NCBI GenBank assembly: GCA_002305315.1
Contig: DBQQ01000052.1
Span: 146,249 to 208,079, forward strand
Source: Clostridiales bacterium UBA1390
Lineage (GTDB): Bacteria > Bacillota > Clostridia > Lachnospirales > Bianqueaceae
DNA length: 61,831 nucleotides
Direction: 5' to 3'
The position numbers were made by a program, and so were the translations under genes. A model generated the notes under the pieces. The model saw only the letters and a list, made by a program, of their open reading frames with translations, ran no database searches and was not told the origin of the DNA. Shown here one piece after another: positions 7,308-16,671 of the stretch; position 1 is the stretch's first letter, and every line of letters begins with the position of its first letter.

Positions 7308-9299
7308 ATGCCGGAGAAGACAGACCATTCGGATTGGCTGTTTAAGTGGGTGCCACCCATGCAGGCCATGCGGGCATGTATGATTATGGTTTTTATTTTC
7401 GTGTGCATCGCATTAGCCTCTGCTGTGGGCTGGTTTTTCTCCCGAACGGCCAATAGCACAATCAGTTACGATTACCGAGCGACTACCATCGAAGAGTATT
7501 TGCAGACCAATGGGACATCGGTATTGTCCTATGATCCGGAGACCAACGAGATCGCCTTTATGATGACAGAAGACCTGATCAATTCAGTAATTCACGAATG
7601 GCTGGGAAGCCAGGACTGGATGCTGAATGGACATAGGGTATATGAGATTGTCTATCGACAGGAAGAGAGCATGTTTCATGTACAGCTTCAGGCAGGGATC
7701 TTTCGTGTGCCGATGCAGGCCGAAGTCAGGGCATCCTGGGACGAGGAGAGCGAGGAGTTGGTACTGGACTTCTATAATGCGCGTCTGGGAGAGGATACCA
7801 GTTTCTGGGCCAGCTGGGTCAACGCGCCGAGACTGCCCAGTCTGCGGATTCCGGTGTCTGAACTGGGACTGCCGGAATGGCAGTCTATAGTGGGCATTGA
7901 ATTAAACCGCAATGAGATGCTTTTATACTTGCAGCCGGATCTGGAGATGCTAGCCCGTCAGGCAACAGGAAATGTCCAGGTAGATTCTGTGTATCTGGAC
8001 TGGCAGAATAGCTTGGCGGATAGTCCGGAACTGGTGCGCAGGCTGGGAGAGATTGCGGCCGGAGATGCGATTGAGACACAGGATGTTTGTGATTTTCTGG
8101 AAGTTGTGATCGATCATCAGGATCAGCTGATTCCCCTCTTGGCAGTGTCGGATCAGGGAACGGTCGCTGAATTTATTGAAAGATATGATGACTATCTGAC
8201 CAATGATGTGACGATGGAAGCTTGTCAGAGCCGCAGAGATAATATTCGGGCCAATGTCATGGTACAGGTAGCCAGACAGCTCCTGCAGAGTCTTGATGCA
8301 TACATAGAGCAGGGGATCGGTACGACGCCTCCGGCTTTGGAACAGCCAGAGGGGAGTGTGGATAATTCCTACGTGGAATTCACAGATGGAGCCAGGCTGG
8401 AAGGGACCGCGGTGGTCGTACAGGTGTCTTCTGATTCTTCGGGGGCAGGAACGGACTGGGATCCTGGCAGAACCTTCTTCCTGGACGCGGGGACGATCTA
8501 CGATTATCATACCATGGAGTTTGTGACGACAGAACGCATGGCAGAACTCTTTCCGGTGACAACGCCCCATGTGGATTTTCTGGATCAGATACGCTTCTAT
8601 TATGTTCAGGAGACAGGAGAAGCCGTTGCGATCGTCTCCGGGCAGACGGAAGGCGAAGTGCAGGTGTTGATGAGCAAGGGGTCTCGCACGATGACAGCAG
8701 AGGAAGCAGAGGCGGCGTATCCGGATTACACGAGAGATCCGGAAACAGCATCGGTTCCGGCTGAAGACAGTGAAGTGCGCAGTGCCATCGTGACAACGCT
8801 GCGGGAAGAACTGGGAGAGGGCGCGGTGCTGACGCGGTATATGGCGGCATCTTCGAACTCGGCATTCGTGGTGTTTTCTACGGCAACGCATATGGAACGG
8901 GTGCGCAGCGCGGTGCTGTATTATGACCAGGATACTTGGACTGTACAGGGGTATGATGTATCCAATTATCTGGAATACTGTTATCTACACCCGGAAATCA
9001 ACGGGACGATCTTCCCGGCGGAGACGATACAGGAACTGGAAGTGCGCACGATTCCAGCGGAAGGTCTGAATCTTTTGCTGGAGAAAGCGCTGCAGGTGAA
9101 CCTGGTCAGCGAAGGACAGAGCATCGATTACTATTATTATATTGGTTCGTATATCTACGTACATTTTACGAATGATCGCCAGTGCGTCTTCCAGGTCAAT
9201 GACCAGGAGGAGATCATCGCCTGCCGGTCCGTAGAGAGTGCGGAGGCTAATTGGAATCTGCCGCCCTTCTTCATCCTGGAGGACTCTCGGCAGGCATAA
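7308..9299 (+). CDS. Membrane-anchored protein of unknown function
   Basis: The protein has 663 residues. One transmembrane helix lies near residues 22-45 (MVFIFVCIALASAVGWFF), after a short cytosolic tail, so most of the chain is predicted outside the membrane. The exterior part is acidic, has no cysteine cluster or catalytic motif I recognise, and holds several beta-rich stretches. The second ATG is preferred because AGGAGG then sits 8 nt away. It has its own promoter and terminator and so is a single-gene unit. I do not recognise the family. Confidence 0.8.
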   Translation: MPEKTDHSDWLFKWVPPMQAMRACMIMVFIFVCIALASAVGWFFSRTANSTISYDYRATTIEEYLQTNGTSVLSYDPETNEIAFMMTEDLINSVIHEWLGSQDWMLNGHRVYEIVYRQEESMFHVQLQAGIFRVPMQAEVRASWDEESEELVLDFYNARLGEDTSFWASWVNAPRLPSLRIPVSELGLPEWQSIVGIELNRNEMLLYLQPDLEMLARQATGNVQVDSVYLDWQNSLADSPELVRRLGEIAAGDAIETQDVCDFLEVVIDHQDQLIPLLAVSDQGTVAEFIERYDDYLTNDVTMEACQSRRDNIRANVMVQVARQLLQSLDAYIEQGIGTTPPALEQPEGSVDNSYVEFTDGARLEGTAVVVQVSSDSSGAGTDWDPGRTFFLDAGTIYDYHTMEFVTTERMAELFPVTTPHVDFLDQIRFYYVQETGEAVAIVSGQTEGEVQVLMSKGSRTMTAEEAEAAYPDYTRDPETASVPAEDSEVRSAIVTTLREELGEGAVLTRYMAASSNSAFVVFSTATHMERVRSAVLYYDQDTWTVQGYDVSNYLEYCYLHPEINGTIFPAETIQELEVRTIPAEGLNLLLEKALQVNLVSEGQSIDYYYYIGSYIYVHFTNDRQCVFQVNDQEEIIACRSVESAEANWNLPPFFILEDSRQA

Positions 9300-9325
9300 A
9301 AAATGGGCCTTAGGGCCCATTTTTA
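9299..9325. terminator. Bidirectional terminator between convergent genes
   Basis: An 11-bp A/T-flanked stem (9299-9309 / 9314-9324) has A-runs on one side and T-runs on the other. It can therefore end both the plus-strand gene and the convergent SDR gene; it even overlaps the end of the latter. Confidence 0.9.
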
Positions 9326-10066
9326 TAAATAACCGCCGTCCAGGGAGATGACCTGTGCGGTGAGATAGGAACTCTGCGATCCGGCCAGATACCAGGCAAG
9401 ATCGGCGACCTCTATGGGAAGAGCAAAACGGCCCAGCGGAATGTCCTGCGCCAGGCTTTGCTTCTCCTCGGGATTCAGTACGTCATTCATCGGGGTGTCA
9501 ATGACGCCGCAGGCGATGGCATTGACACGAATGCCAGAGGGAGCCACTTCTTTTCCCAGTGCGCGGGTGAAGGCGTTGACTGCGCCCTTAGATGCGGAGT
9601 AGAGTGTCTCCATCGAGGCGCCGACGCATCCCCACATGGAAGAGATGTTAATGATGCTGCCCTCGTGCCGGCGGAGCATGGAAGGAAGGACCTCTTTACA
9701 GCAGCCAAAGACGGATTTGGCGTTGGTGTTCATCACCCGGTCCCAGTCTGCTTCCTGGGCATCCTGCAGGAGGGAGAAAAAGGAGATGCCTGCGTTATTG
9801 ATCAGACAATCCGGAGCAGGGTCTTCCTGTAGGATGGTCTGAAACATCTGGTGCAGATCTGCATAATGGGAGAGATCCGCCTGTAAAGTGAAAACAGGGA
9901 CGCCATATTTGAGAATCAGATCCTGCGCCTGCTGCTGCAATAAATCCATGTGTCGGCAGGCATGCAGAAAAAGGCGATAGCCCTCCCGGGCAAAACGGCG
10001 AGCAAGGGCCTGACCAATGCCGCCAGAGGCGCCAGTGATGATGACGGATGAAATATGATCTTTCAA
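9323..10066 (-). CDS. SDR family oxidoreductase
   Basis: The 247-residue product is a classical short-chain dehydrogenase/reductase. It carries TGASGGIGQ for cofactor binding near residue 10, NNAG near 84, the catalytic Ser in NISSM and YSASK near residue 150, and a C-terminal ISLDGGYL. It resembles FabG-type 3-oxoacyl-ACP reductases, but no fatty-acid genes are adjacent, so the substrate is open. The start is taken as TTG, 6 nt after AAGGAGG; the ATG six codons upstream would place the ribosome site inside the gene. Confidence 0.88.
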   Translation of the reverse strand: MKDHISSVIITGASGGIGQALARRFAREGYRLFLHACRHMDLLQQQAQDLILKYGVPVFTLQADLSHYADLHQMFQTILQEDPAPDCLINNAGISFFSLLQDAQEADWDRVMNTNAKSVFGCCKEVLPSMLRRHEGSIINISSMWGCVGASMETLYSASKGAVNAFTRALGKEVAPSGIRVNAIACGVIDTPMNDVLNPEEKQSLAQDIPLGRFALPIEVADLAWYLAGSQSSYLTAQVISLDGGYL

Positions 10067-10122
10067 GATAAGCCTCCTTATCATAAAGCCGCCTTAAGCG
10101 GATATTTTCCGAATCGTAAGCA

Positions 10123-10151
10123 ATCATAGCATATGTAGGACGTATTTTCAA
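10123..10151 (-). promoter_or_regulatory. Promoter of the SDR gene
   Basis: On the minus strand TTGAAA (10151-10146), a 17-nt spacer and TATGAT (10128-10123) form a good housekeeping promoter in the gap shared with the divergent YitT gene. Confidence 0.75.
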
Positions 10152-10171
10152 GAGGAGAAAGGAGCCGCAGT

Positions 10172-11044
10172 ATGAAGGAAAACTGGAAATGGGATCGACG
10201 GATGGGAGTCGACATTGGGAAGATTACTCTGGGAGCTCTGTTGCTGGGCTTTTCTCTGAATATGTTTTTTGAGCCCTATAACCTGGTGGCCGGAGGCATC
10301 ACAGGGCTGGGAATGGTGCTGAAGGAGCTGAGCCTGCGGTGGTTCGGCTGGGAGTTGCCGTTGTGGCTGTCCAATATTTTGCTGAACGCTCCTCTTTTTA
10401 TTGGCGGATATTTTCTGCAGGGACGGGCCTTTATTCTGAAGACAGGATACGCGACCATGATACTCTCTTTAGGATTGTATCTTTCATCCAATTGGGGGTA
10501 TTACGAGGGCGATTTACTGATCAATACAGTATATGGCGGTGTCATTGGCGGAGCGGGGATCGGCCTAGTTTTGTCGGCATCCGCGACCACAGGAGGATCC
10601 GATCTTCTAGCCAGTATTCTTCATTTTTTTACGCGTCACATCTCAGTAGCGGTGTATTTGTTTCTGGTGGATGGGATCATCATCGTGCTCAGCATTCTGG
10701 TCTTTGGCGTCAACCTGGCATTATATGCCATCATCGGGATTTATCTGACGTCCTGGGTGGCGGATAAGGTCGTGGATGGCCTGCATTATAGCAAAGCGCT
10801 GTTTATCATTTCGAATCAGAATGAAGAAATTTCGAAGAGACTTCTGGAAGAATTGGAGCGGGGGGCCACAGGAATTCCAGTGATAGGTAAATATACCGGA
10901 GAACAGAGAGAAATGTTGTATGTTGTCATGTCGGTGAAGGAAACGGTGATCGCGAAACGGATCGTAAAGGAAGTGGATCCCAGTGCCTTTATGATGATCA
11001 CAGATACCAAAGAAGTGCTGGGAGAGGGCTTTTCAGAGCATTAA
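10172..11044 (+). CDS. YitT family membrane protein
   Basis: This 290-residue protein has five to six N-terminal helices typical of YitT (LGFSLNMFFEPYNLVAGGITGLG, and GGSDLLA in the central loop). It ends in a cytosolic DUF2179 domain of about 85 residues (GATGIPVIGKYTGEQREMLY). The family is widespread in Firmicutes and its transport role is not settled. AAAGGAG lies 7 nt before the ATG. It is divergent from the SDR gene. Confidence 0.93.
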   Translation: MKENWKWDRRMGVDIGKITLGALLLGFSLNMFFEPYNLVAGGITGLGMVLKELSLRWFGWELPLWLSNILLNAPLFIGGYFLQGRAFILKTGYATMILSLGLYLSSNWGYYEGDLLINTVYGGVIGGAGIGLVLSASATTGGSDLLASILHFFTRHISVAVYLFLVDGIIIVLSILVFGVNLALYAIIGIYLTSWVADKVVDGLHYSKALFIISNQNEEISKRLLEELERGATGIPVIGKYTGEQREMLYVVMSVKETVIAKRIVKEVDPSAFMMITDTKEVLGEGFSEH

Positions 11045-11186
11045 AATCTTTAGAAAAACGGTTTTTCCGTCAAGCTTCATAAAAATAAGGAATCCGATTT
11101 GTGGATTTTACCAGTAGTTTTTTTGTGTGAAATAGTGTATTATGTTATCAACGCTAGATGCTAAACATTTAAGGAGGCAAAAAACA

Positions 11187-12299
11187 ATGGCGAGTTTGCA
11201 GTTAAAGAATATCAAGAAGACCTATGGCAACGGTATTACCGCTGTTAATGACTTCAATCTGGATATCGAGGATAAGGAATTTATCATCTTCGTAGGTCCG
11301 TCTGGATGTGGTAAGTCAACAACTCTGCGTATGATTGCAGGTCTGGAAGAGATTACAGAGGGTGAGTTGTATATCGGCGATAAGCTGATGAACGATGTTG
11401 CACCTAAGGATCGGGATATCGCGATGGTATTCCAGAACTATGCTTTGTATCCTCATATGACAGTATATGATAACATGGCATTTGGTTTGAAACTTCGTAA
11501 GACTCCGAAGGAGGAGATCGAGAAGCGCGTTAAGGAAGCTGCTCGTATTCTGGAGATCGAGCATCTGCTGGATCGTAAGCCCAAGGCTTTGTCCGGTGGT
11601 CAGAGACAGCGTGTTGCTATGGGACGTGCTATCGTACGTGAGCCTAAGGTATTCCTGATGGACGAGCCTTTGTCTAACTTGGATGCTAAGCTGCGTGTTC
11701 AGATGCGTGTTGAGATTGCAAAGTTGCATCAGAGATTGCAGGCAACGATCATCTACGTTACCCATGACCAGGTAGAGGCTATGACACTGGGTACCCGTAT
11801 CGTTGTTATGAAGGATGGTATCATTCAGCAGGTTGACTCTCCGGTTGTACTGTACAATGAGCCACAGAACCTGTTTGTTGCCGGATTCATCGGTTCTCCG
11901 CAGATGAACTTTATCGATGCGATTCCCGAGAAGAAGGGCAACGATGTATGGCTGAACTTCCATGGTCAGGGTGTTAAGCTGCCGGCTGAGAAGGCGCAGA
12001 AGCTTGTGGATGCTGGCGCCATTGGCAAGGAAGTCGTTCTGGGTATTCGTCCTGAGGATATTCATGAGACCGAAGAAGCATTGACGAAGTTCCCGGATGA
12101 TGTGATTACTGCTGATGTACATGTAACCGAGCTTCTGGGTGCTGAGATGCATCTGTATCTGAGCATCGAAGACGTAGATTTGATTGCTACTGTAAATCCG
12201 CGTATTAAGGTTAAGAGTGGCGATCGTTTGAAGCTGGCATTCGATCCTTCCAGAATTCATGTATTCGATAAGGAGACTGAGCAGGTTATTACGAATTGA
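11187..12299 (+). CDS. MsmX/UgpC-type ABC sugar importer ATPase
   Basis: The product has 370 residues. The ABC domain carries Walker [10 protein letters not shown] near residue 38, the signature [14 protein letters not shown] near 133, Walker [17 protein letters not shown] and the H-loop VTHD. It is followed by the C-terminal TOBE regulatory domain typical of carbohydrate importers. In Bacillus the related MsmX energises several importers. No permease or binding protein is adjacent here, and both importer modules at 49.8-60.0 kb lack an ATPase, so it probably serves them. AAGGAGG lies 9 nt before the chosen ATG; the upstream in-frame ATG has no ribosome site. Confidence 0.95.
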   Translation: MASLQLKNIKKTYGNGITAVNDFNLDIEDKEFIIFVGPSGCGKSTTLRMIAGLEEITEGELYIGDKLMNDVAPKDRDIAMVFQNYALYPHMTVYDNMAFGLKLRKTPKEEIEKRVKEAARILEIEHLLDRKPKALSGGQRQRVAMGRAIVREPKVFLMDEPLSNLDAKLRVQMRVEIAKLHQRLQATIIYVTHDQVEAMTLGTRIVVMKDGIIQQVDSPVVLYNEPQNLFVAGFIGSPQMNFIDAIPEKKGNDVWLNFHGQGVKLPAEKAQKLVDAGAIGKEVVLGIRPEDIHETEEALTKFPDDVITADVHVTELLGAEMHLYLSIEDVDLIATVNPRIKVKSGDRLKLAFDPSRIHVFDKETEQVITN

Positions 12300-12338
12300 T
12301 TACAAAATCGTGATCAGAATATGAAAACATAATTAAAG

Positions 12339-12386
12339 AAAGAGCAGATTTATTGATGAAAAATTAAATTTGCTCTTTCTTTTTTT
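12339..12386 (+). terminator. Terminator of the MsmX-type ATPase gene
   Basis: A 14-bp stem with one G-T pair (12339-12352 / 12365-12378) is followed by CTTTTTTT. A TATAAT at 12396-12401 follows directly and probably starts the PucR-like gene. Confidence 0.9.
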
Positions 12387-12489
12387 GCGATTTTGAGTTA
12401 TAATAGGATGTGTGCTGCTTGGATGCTGCAGAAGGGATGGAATCAGGAGCAGACAGTCGGCAATTATACTGGAGAGGAGTGGAGCGCAA

Positions 12490-13590
12490 TTGCTGTCGAA
12501 TCAGATTTTGAGGGATACCATGGACGGCCTGTATAACATTTCCAAGGTCGCCATGTATGTGTACGATACGGAGGGGAATGTGCTGACCTCCAATGGAACG
12601 GGGACAAGTCAGGAGCAGCCATCCGTCATTCGTGATTTTGTGCAGTCCAAGGCTGAGAGCATGAGCAGTATGGATTGGCATTATTTTAAGGTATTTGACG
12701 AGGGCACAGTGGAGTATGTACTGGCGCTGTATGGCCAGGAAGAGAGTAACTATCGTTTGGGCAAGATTGCGGTCCTGCAGTTGCAGGGACTATTGATCGC
12801 TTATCGCGAGAGATTCGACCGGGATAACTTTATAAAGAATCTGTTGTTGGATAATATGCTGTTGGTAGATATCTATATGCGTGCTAGCAAGCTTCATATC
12901 GAGAACAATATCCCAAGAGTAGTATTTTTGGTGGAGTCCAATAATGACAGCGATACGAATGCGGATGTGATGGACATCATCCGAAATCTATTCCCGGTGA
13001 AGGGGAAAGATTTTATCACAGCCGTAGATGAGAGCAATATTATTCTGGTGAAGGATCTGAGTGAGGAAATTGACCAGGAAGGGATATTGGAGCAAATTGC
13101 CAGCATGGTTGTGGATACGCTGAACAGCGAGGCGCTGGGGAAGGTAAGAGTGGCTTCAGGTTCTATTGTTCGGGATCTGAAGGATATCTCCAAGTCCTAT
13201 AAAGAGGCGAAGATGGCGTTGGATGTAGGCAAGATTTTCTATAGTGAGAAGTACATTATTGATTATAATCGCCTGGGGATTGGAAGGCTGATCTATCAGT
13301 TGCCGCTGTCCCTGTGCAAGATGTATATCGAAGAGATCTTCAAGGGAATCCGTATCGAGGAATTCGATGAGGAGACTCTCAACACCATCAATAAGTTTTT
13401 CGAGAACAGCCTGAATGTTTCGGAGACTTCCAGACAGTTGTATATTCACAGAAATACGCTGGTATACCGTCTGGATAAGCTGCAGAAGAACACAGGGTTG
13501 GATGTTCGTGTGTTTGAAGATGCCATTACATTTAAGATCGCGTTGATGGTAGCGAAATATATGGCGTATATGGAGGAAACAGGTTATTAA
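12490..13590 (+). CDS. PucR/CdaR-type transcriptional regulator
   Basis: The product has about 366 residues. The last ~60 are the PucR C-terminal helix-turn-helix (NVSETSRQLYIHRNTLVYRLDKL), the middle resembles the degenerate GGDEF-like domain of CdaR regulators, and the N-terminus may be a small sensor. The start is most likely TTG at 12490, since GGAGAGGAG lies just upstream and the more distal in-frame ATG lacks a site. It lies between the sugar ATPase gene and ftsE, so it could respond to sugar-derived ligands; that is inference. Confidence 0.82.
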   Translation: MLSNQILRDTMDGLYNISKVAMYVYDTEGNVLTSNGTGTSQEQPSVIRDFVQSKAESMSSMDWHYFKVFDEGTVEYVLALYGQEESNYRLGKIAVLQLQGLLIAYRERFDRDNFIKNLLLDNMLLVDIYMRASKLHIENNIPRVVFLVESNNDSDTNADVMDIIRNLFPVKGKDFITAVDESNIILVKDLSEEIDQEGILEQIASMVVDTLNSEALGKVRVASGSIVRDLKDISKSYKEAKMALDVGKIFYSEKYIIDYNRLGIGRLIYQLPLSLCKMYIEEIFKGIRIEEFDEETLNTINKFFENSLNVSETSRQLYIHRNTLVYRLDKLQKNTGLDVRVFEDAITFKIALMVAKYMAYMEETGY

Positions 13591-13610
13591 GGAGTTAGGA
13601 GTGTTAAGGT

Positions 13611-14288
13611 TTGATTGAACTGAAACATGTCAGCAAGATCTATGATGGAAACGTCGTCGGTGTGGAAGATGTCACCCTGAAGATCGAAAAAGGGGAGTTT
13701 GTTTTCCTGGTAGGCGAGAGCGGATCCGGAAAGAGTACAATGCTGAAGCTTCTGATGAAGGAAGTGAACCCCACTTCCGGACAGCTGATTATTGATCAGC
13801 AGGATGTGACGAAGCTTCGGAGCGGAAAGACGGCTATGCTGCGCCGCAAGATGGGCATTGTCTTTCAGGATTATCGCTTGCTGCCGAAGAAGACTGTATA
13901 TGAGAATGTGGCGTTTGCCATGGAGGCCATCGAGGAATCTCAGCGGAAGATTCGCAGGAATGTACCGAGAGTTCTCAACATGGTGGGGCTCGCTCATAAG
14001 AGTCGGAATTTTCCTAATGAGATTTCTGGTGGGGAACAACAGCGTACGGCAATCGCCAGAGCGTTAGTCAACAATCCGTTGTTTCTGTTGGCGGATGAGC
14101 CCACAGGAAATCTGGATCCCCGTAATTCTGATGAGATCATGGAACTGATGGAATACATCAACAGCAGAGGAACAACAGTCATTGTAGCAACGCATGATAA
14201 GGACATCGTAAACCGGATGCGGAAGCGTGTGATTCATCTGATCGACGGGCGTGTGGTGAGAGATTCGGAAGGAGGATATGACCTATGA
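13611..14288 (+). CDS. ftsE: Cell division ATP-binding protein FtsE
   Basis: The 225-residue ABC ATPase has Walker A GESGSGKST, an FQDYRLLP Q-loop, the ISGGEQQRTAIARA signature and the ADEPTGNLDP Walker B, all closely FtsE-like. With FtsX it drives a membrane complex that switches on cell-wall hydrolases at division. The start is TTG, 9 nt after AGGAG. It overlaps ftsX by 4 bp (ATGA), and an M23 hydrolase follows, giving the full activation set. Confidence 0.96.
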   Translation: MIELKHVSKIYDGNVVGVEDVTLKIEKGEFVFLVGESGSGKSTMLKLLMKEVNPTSGQLIIDQQDVTKLRSGKTAMLRRKMGIVFQDYRLLPKKTVYENVAFAMEAIEESQRKIRRNVPRVLNMVGLAHKSRNFPNEISGGEQQRTAIARALVNNPLFLLADEPTGNLDPRNSDEIMELMEYINSRGTTVIVATHDKDIVNRMRKRVIHLIDGRVVRDSEGGYDL

Positions 14289-15202
14289 AAATCCGTTCCA
14301 TCCGTGTCTGCCTGAAACAGGGACTGCAGGGAATCTGGCGAAATCGTCTGATGGTGCTGGCATCCGTGTGTACGGTATCTGCTTGTCTTTTCATACTGGG
14401 CATTGTATATTGCTTGGTGGCAAATGTGCAGCAGTTTGCTGATGATCTGGATGATTCGCTAGGGATTATTGCCTTCCTTTCCGAGAACGTATCAGAGGAG
14501 AGTGTGCCTACGTTAGTGGAGCAGATTCGGGACATGGAGGGTGTCAAAGAGGTTACATATGTCTCGGCGGACGAGGCATGGCAGAACTTTAAAGAATCCA
14601 TGGGATTTGATGACCAGTTGGGGGAGGATACGCTCGCGCAGCTGGATCAGGATAACCCGCTTGCCAATTCGGCGTCTTTAGAGATCTATCTGTACGAGGC
14701 CGCGGATCAGAATGATTTTGTGGAGCAGCTTCAGACGATGCCGCAGATTCGCAGTATCCGATATGCTGCGGAAACGGCGGATGTTCTGGCGAATCTGAGC
14801 AGCATGATTACCTGGGGCGGCATGGCCTTGATTCTGCTTCTGGTATTCATTGCGATTCTATTGATTTCTAATACAATCAAATTATCCGTTTTTGTTAGAA
14901 GAACGGAAATTGGTATTATGAAATATATTGGAGCTAAGGATTCCTTTGTGAAGATTCCATTTATTGTTGAGGGAATGATTATTGGTGTGCTGGGGGCAGT
15001 TCTCCCCGCGATCCTGATTTATTTTTCATATGGATCTATTGTGAATTTTGTAATGCAGCAGTTTGGTACATTTACGCAGCTGATTCATTTTATCAGTGCG
15101 AATACGATTTTGATTCAGTTGATTCCGATTTTTTTAGCGGTAGGCATTGTAGTAGGTGTGCTGGGAAGTACGCTTTCTCTACGCAAATATCTGAAAGTAT
15201 AA
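14285..15202 (+). CDS. ftsX: Cell division protein FtsX
   Basis: The 305-residue protein has the FtsX topology: an N-terminal helix (residues 18-40), an extracellular domain of about 120 residues, then three C-terminal helices with the conserved IKLSVFVRRTEIGIMKYIGA between the second and third segments. It is translationally coupled to ftsE. The extracellular loop is expected to contact the PcsB/EnvC-like protein encoded next. Confidence 0.95.
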   Translation: MKIRSIRVCLKQGLQGIWRNRLMVLASVCTVSACLFILGIVYCLVANVQQFADDLDDSLGIIAFLSENVSEESVPTLVEQIRDMEGVKEVTYVSADEAWQNFKESMGFDDQLGEDTLAQLDQDNPLANSASLEIYLYEAADQNDFVEQLQTMPQIRSIRYAAETADVLANLSSMITWGGMALILLLVFIAILLISNTIKLSVFVRRTEIGIMKYIGAKDSFVKIPFIVEGMIIGVLGAVLPAILIYFSYGSIVNFVMQQFGTFTQLIHFISANTILIQLIPIFLAVGIVVGVLGSTLSLRKYLKV

Positions 15203-15217
15203 ACGGGAGGTTTGTTC

Positions 15218-16546
15218 ATGCAAAAGCAAAAGAAAGCCAGGGCGATTCGATGTGGTATCGCGTTCGTTTTGGCGATGATCTTGATTTTGTCTTCGGTGGC
15301 GCCATTGATGGCGGCAGACTTAGATACGCTGAAGCAGGAAAAGGAAGAATTGGAGAACCAGGCAGCCAGCAACCAGGCGGAGCAGAGTTCTACACAGGCA
15401 CTGCTGGAGGGAGTGAGTGCTGAACTGGCGGCAGTTCTGACAGAGATTAGCGTATTAGATGAAGAAATCAATACGTGTATGCAGAATATCTCACAACTAG
15501 AATCGGAGATTGCGGATAATGAGACGCTTCTCAGCGAGACGCAGGCAAACTTGGATCAGGCGAAGGCGGATGAGGCGCAGCACTTTGAAGAGTTGAAGGC
15601 CCGTCTGCAGATGATGTACGAGTACGGTGATGTGAATTATCTGGAAGTTTTGCTGGGATCGAAAGATATTTCTGATTTCTTCAGCCGGATTGAGTACGTG
15701 GGGCAGATGGCAGAATACGATCAGGGGATCCAGGATAATCTGGAAGCAGACCGCCAGAAAATTCAGGAGCTGGAAGGTCAGATCCAGCAGACAGAGCTGG
15801 AGCTGAATCTGGCAAAGCAGAACCTGGAGAATGAAAAGAAGGTCCTGGAGGATACGAGAAGCGAGAAACAGGCTCGTCAGGCGGAGCTGGAATCCTCTCA
15901 GGAGATGTATCAGGAGTATCTGACATATCTAGATAATCTGGAAGCGGAGCTGCAGAGTCAGATTGAGGCTAAGCAGGATGAAATTGCGGCAGAAGAGGCC
16001 AGACAGGAAGAGATCCGGAGACAGGAAGAGGAAGAGGCAAAGAAGGAGCAAGAGCAGGGAAGTTCCGGCGGCTCCTCATCCAGTGATAGTTTGGAAAGCG
16101 GAAGTTCCGGCGGAAGCTCCTCTTCGGGCGGTTCTTCCTCTGGTGGAGGATCCACAGGAACCTTCATCTGGCCCGTACCTTCATCCCATTATATCAGTTC
16201 GCCGTATGGCTATCGGATTCATCCGATTTACGGAGGTTCTAGGCTGCATGCGGGAGTGGATATTGGAGCGAGTCATGGACAATCCATTCTGGCGGCGGAT
16301 GGCGGTACAGTGACCTATGCCGGATACAACAGCAGCTATGGATATTTCGTGATGATTAGTCATCCCAGTACCGGATATGTGACATTGTATGCGCACTGCA
16401 GTCAGCTTCTGGTATACACGGGCCAGCAGGTAAGCCAGGGGGATGTGATTGCTCTGATTGGTTCGACGGGAGATTCCACAGGCCCGCACTGTCATTTTGA
16501 GGTGCGTATCAATGGCAGTACGACGGATCCGATGAATTTCTTCTAA
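15218..16546 (+). CDS. Secreted M23 peptidase with coiled coil (PcsB/EnvC-like)
   Basis: The 442-residue product begins with a signal peptide (residues 1-33, ending AAD). A long coiled coil with heptads from about 35 to 265 follows, then a Ser/Gly linker, then an M23 lysostaphin-type domain (LHAGVDIG, TLYAHCS, HCHFEVR) with the zinc-binding His and Asp residues present. Such proteins cut peptidoglycan cross-links, with the coiled coil bound to FtsX. GGGAGG lies 7 nt before the ATG. It is 15 bp after ftsX and ends at a terminator. Confidence 0.93.
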   Translation: MQKQKKARAIRCGIAFVLAMILILSSVAPLMAADLDTLKQEKEELENQAASNQAEQSSTQALLEGVSAELAAVLTEISVLDEEINTCMQNISQLESEIADNETLLSETQANLDQAKADEAQHFEELKARLQMMYEYGDVNYLEVLLGSKDISDFFSRIEYVGQMAEYDQGIQDNLEADRQKIQELEGQIQQTELELNLAKQNLENEKKVLEDTRSEKQARQAELESSQEMYQEYLTYLDNLEAELQSQIEAKQDEIAAEEARQEEIRRQEEEEAKKEQEQGSSGGSSSSDSLESGSSGGSSSSGGSSSGGGSTGTFIWPVPSSHYISSPYGYRIHPIYGGSRLHAGVDIGASHGQSILAADGGTVTYAGYNSSYGYFVMISHPSTGYVTLYAHCSQLLVYTGQQVSQGDVIALIGSTGDSTGPHCHFEVRINGSTTDPMNFF

Positions 16547-16554
16547 AAAGGCAG

Positions 16555-16596
16555 AAAAAAGCTGTGATTTTCCGTTTAGGAGTCACAGCTTTTTTT
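16555..16596 (+). terminator. Terminator of ftsE-ftsX-M23
   Basis: A stem of about 13 bp, AAAGCTGTGA with TCACAGCTTT (16555-16567 / 16583-16595), ends in a T-run. It separates the division operon from the S41 peptidase gene. Confidence 0.92.
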
Positions 16597-16671
16597 CGAT
16601 GGGGCATTTTGAAGGGCATAAGATAAATCGGATGTGAATACAATAAAAAGATCAGATGGGAAGGTGTAAGT

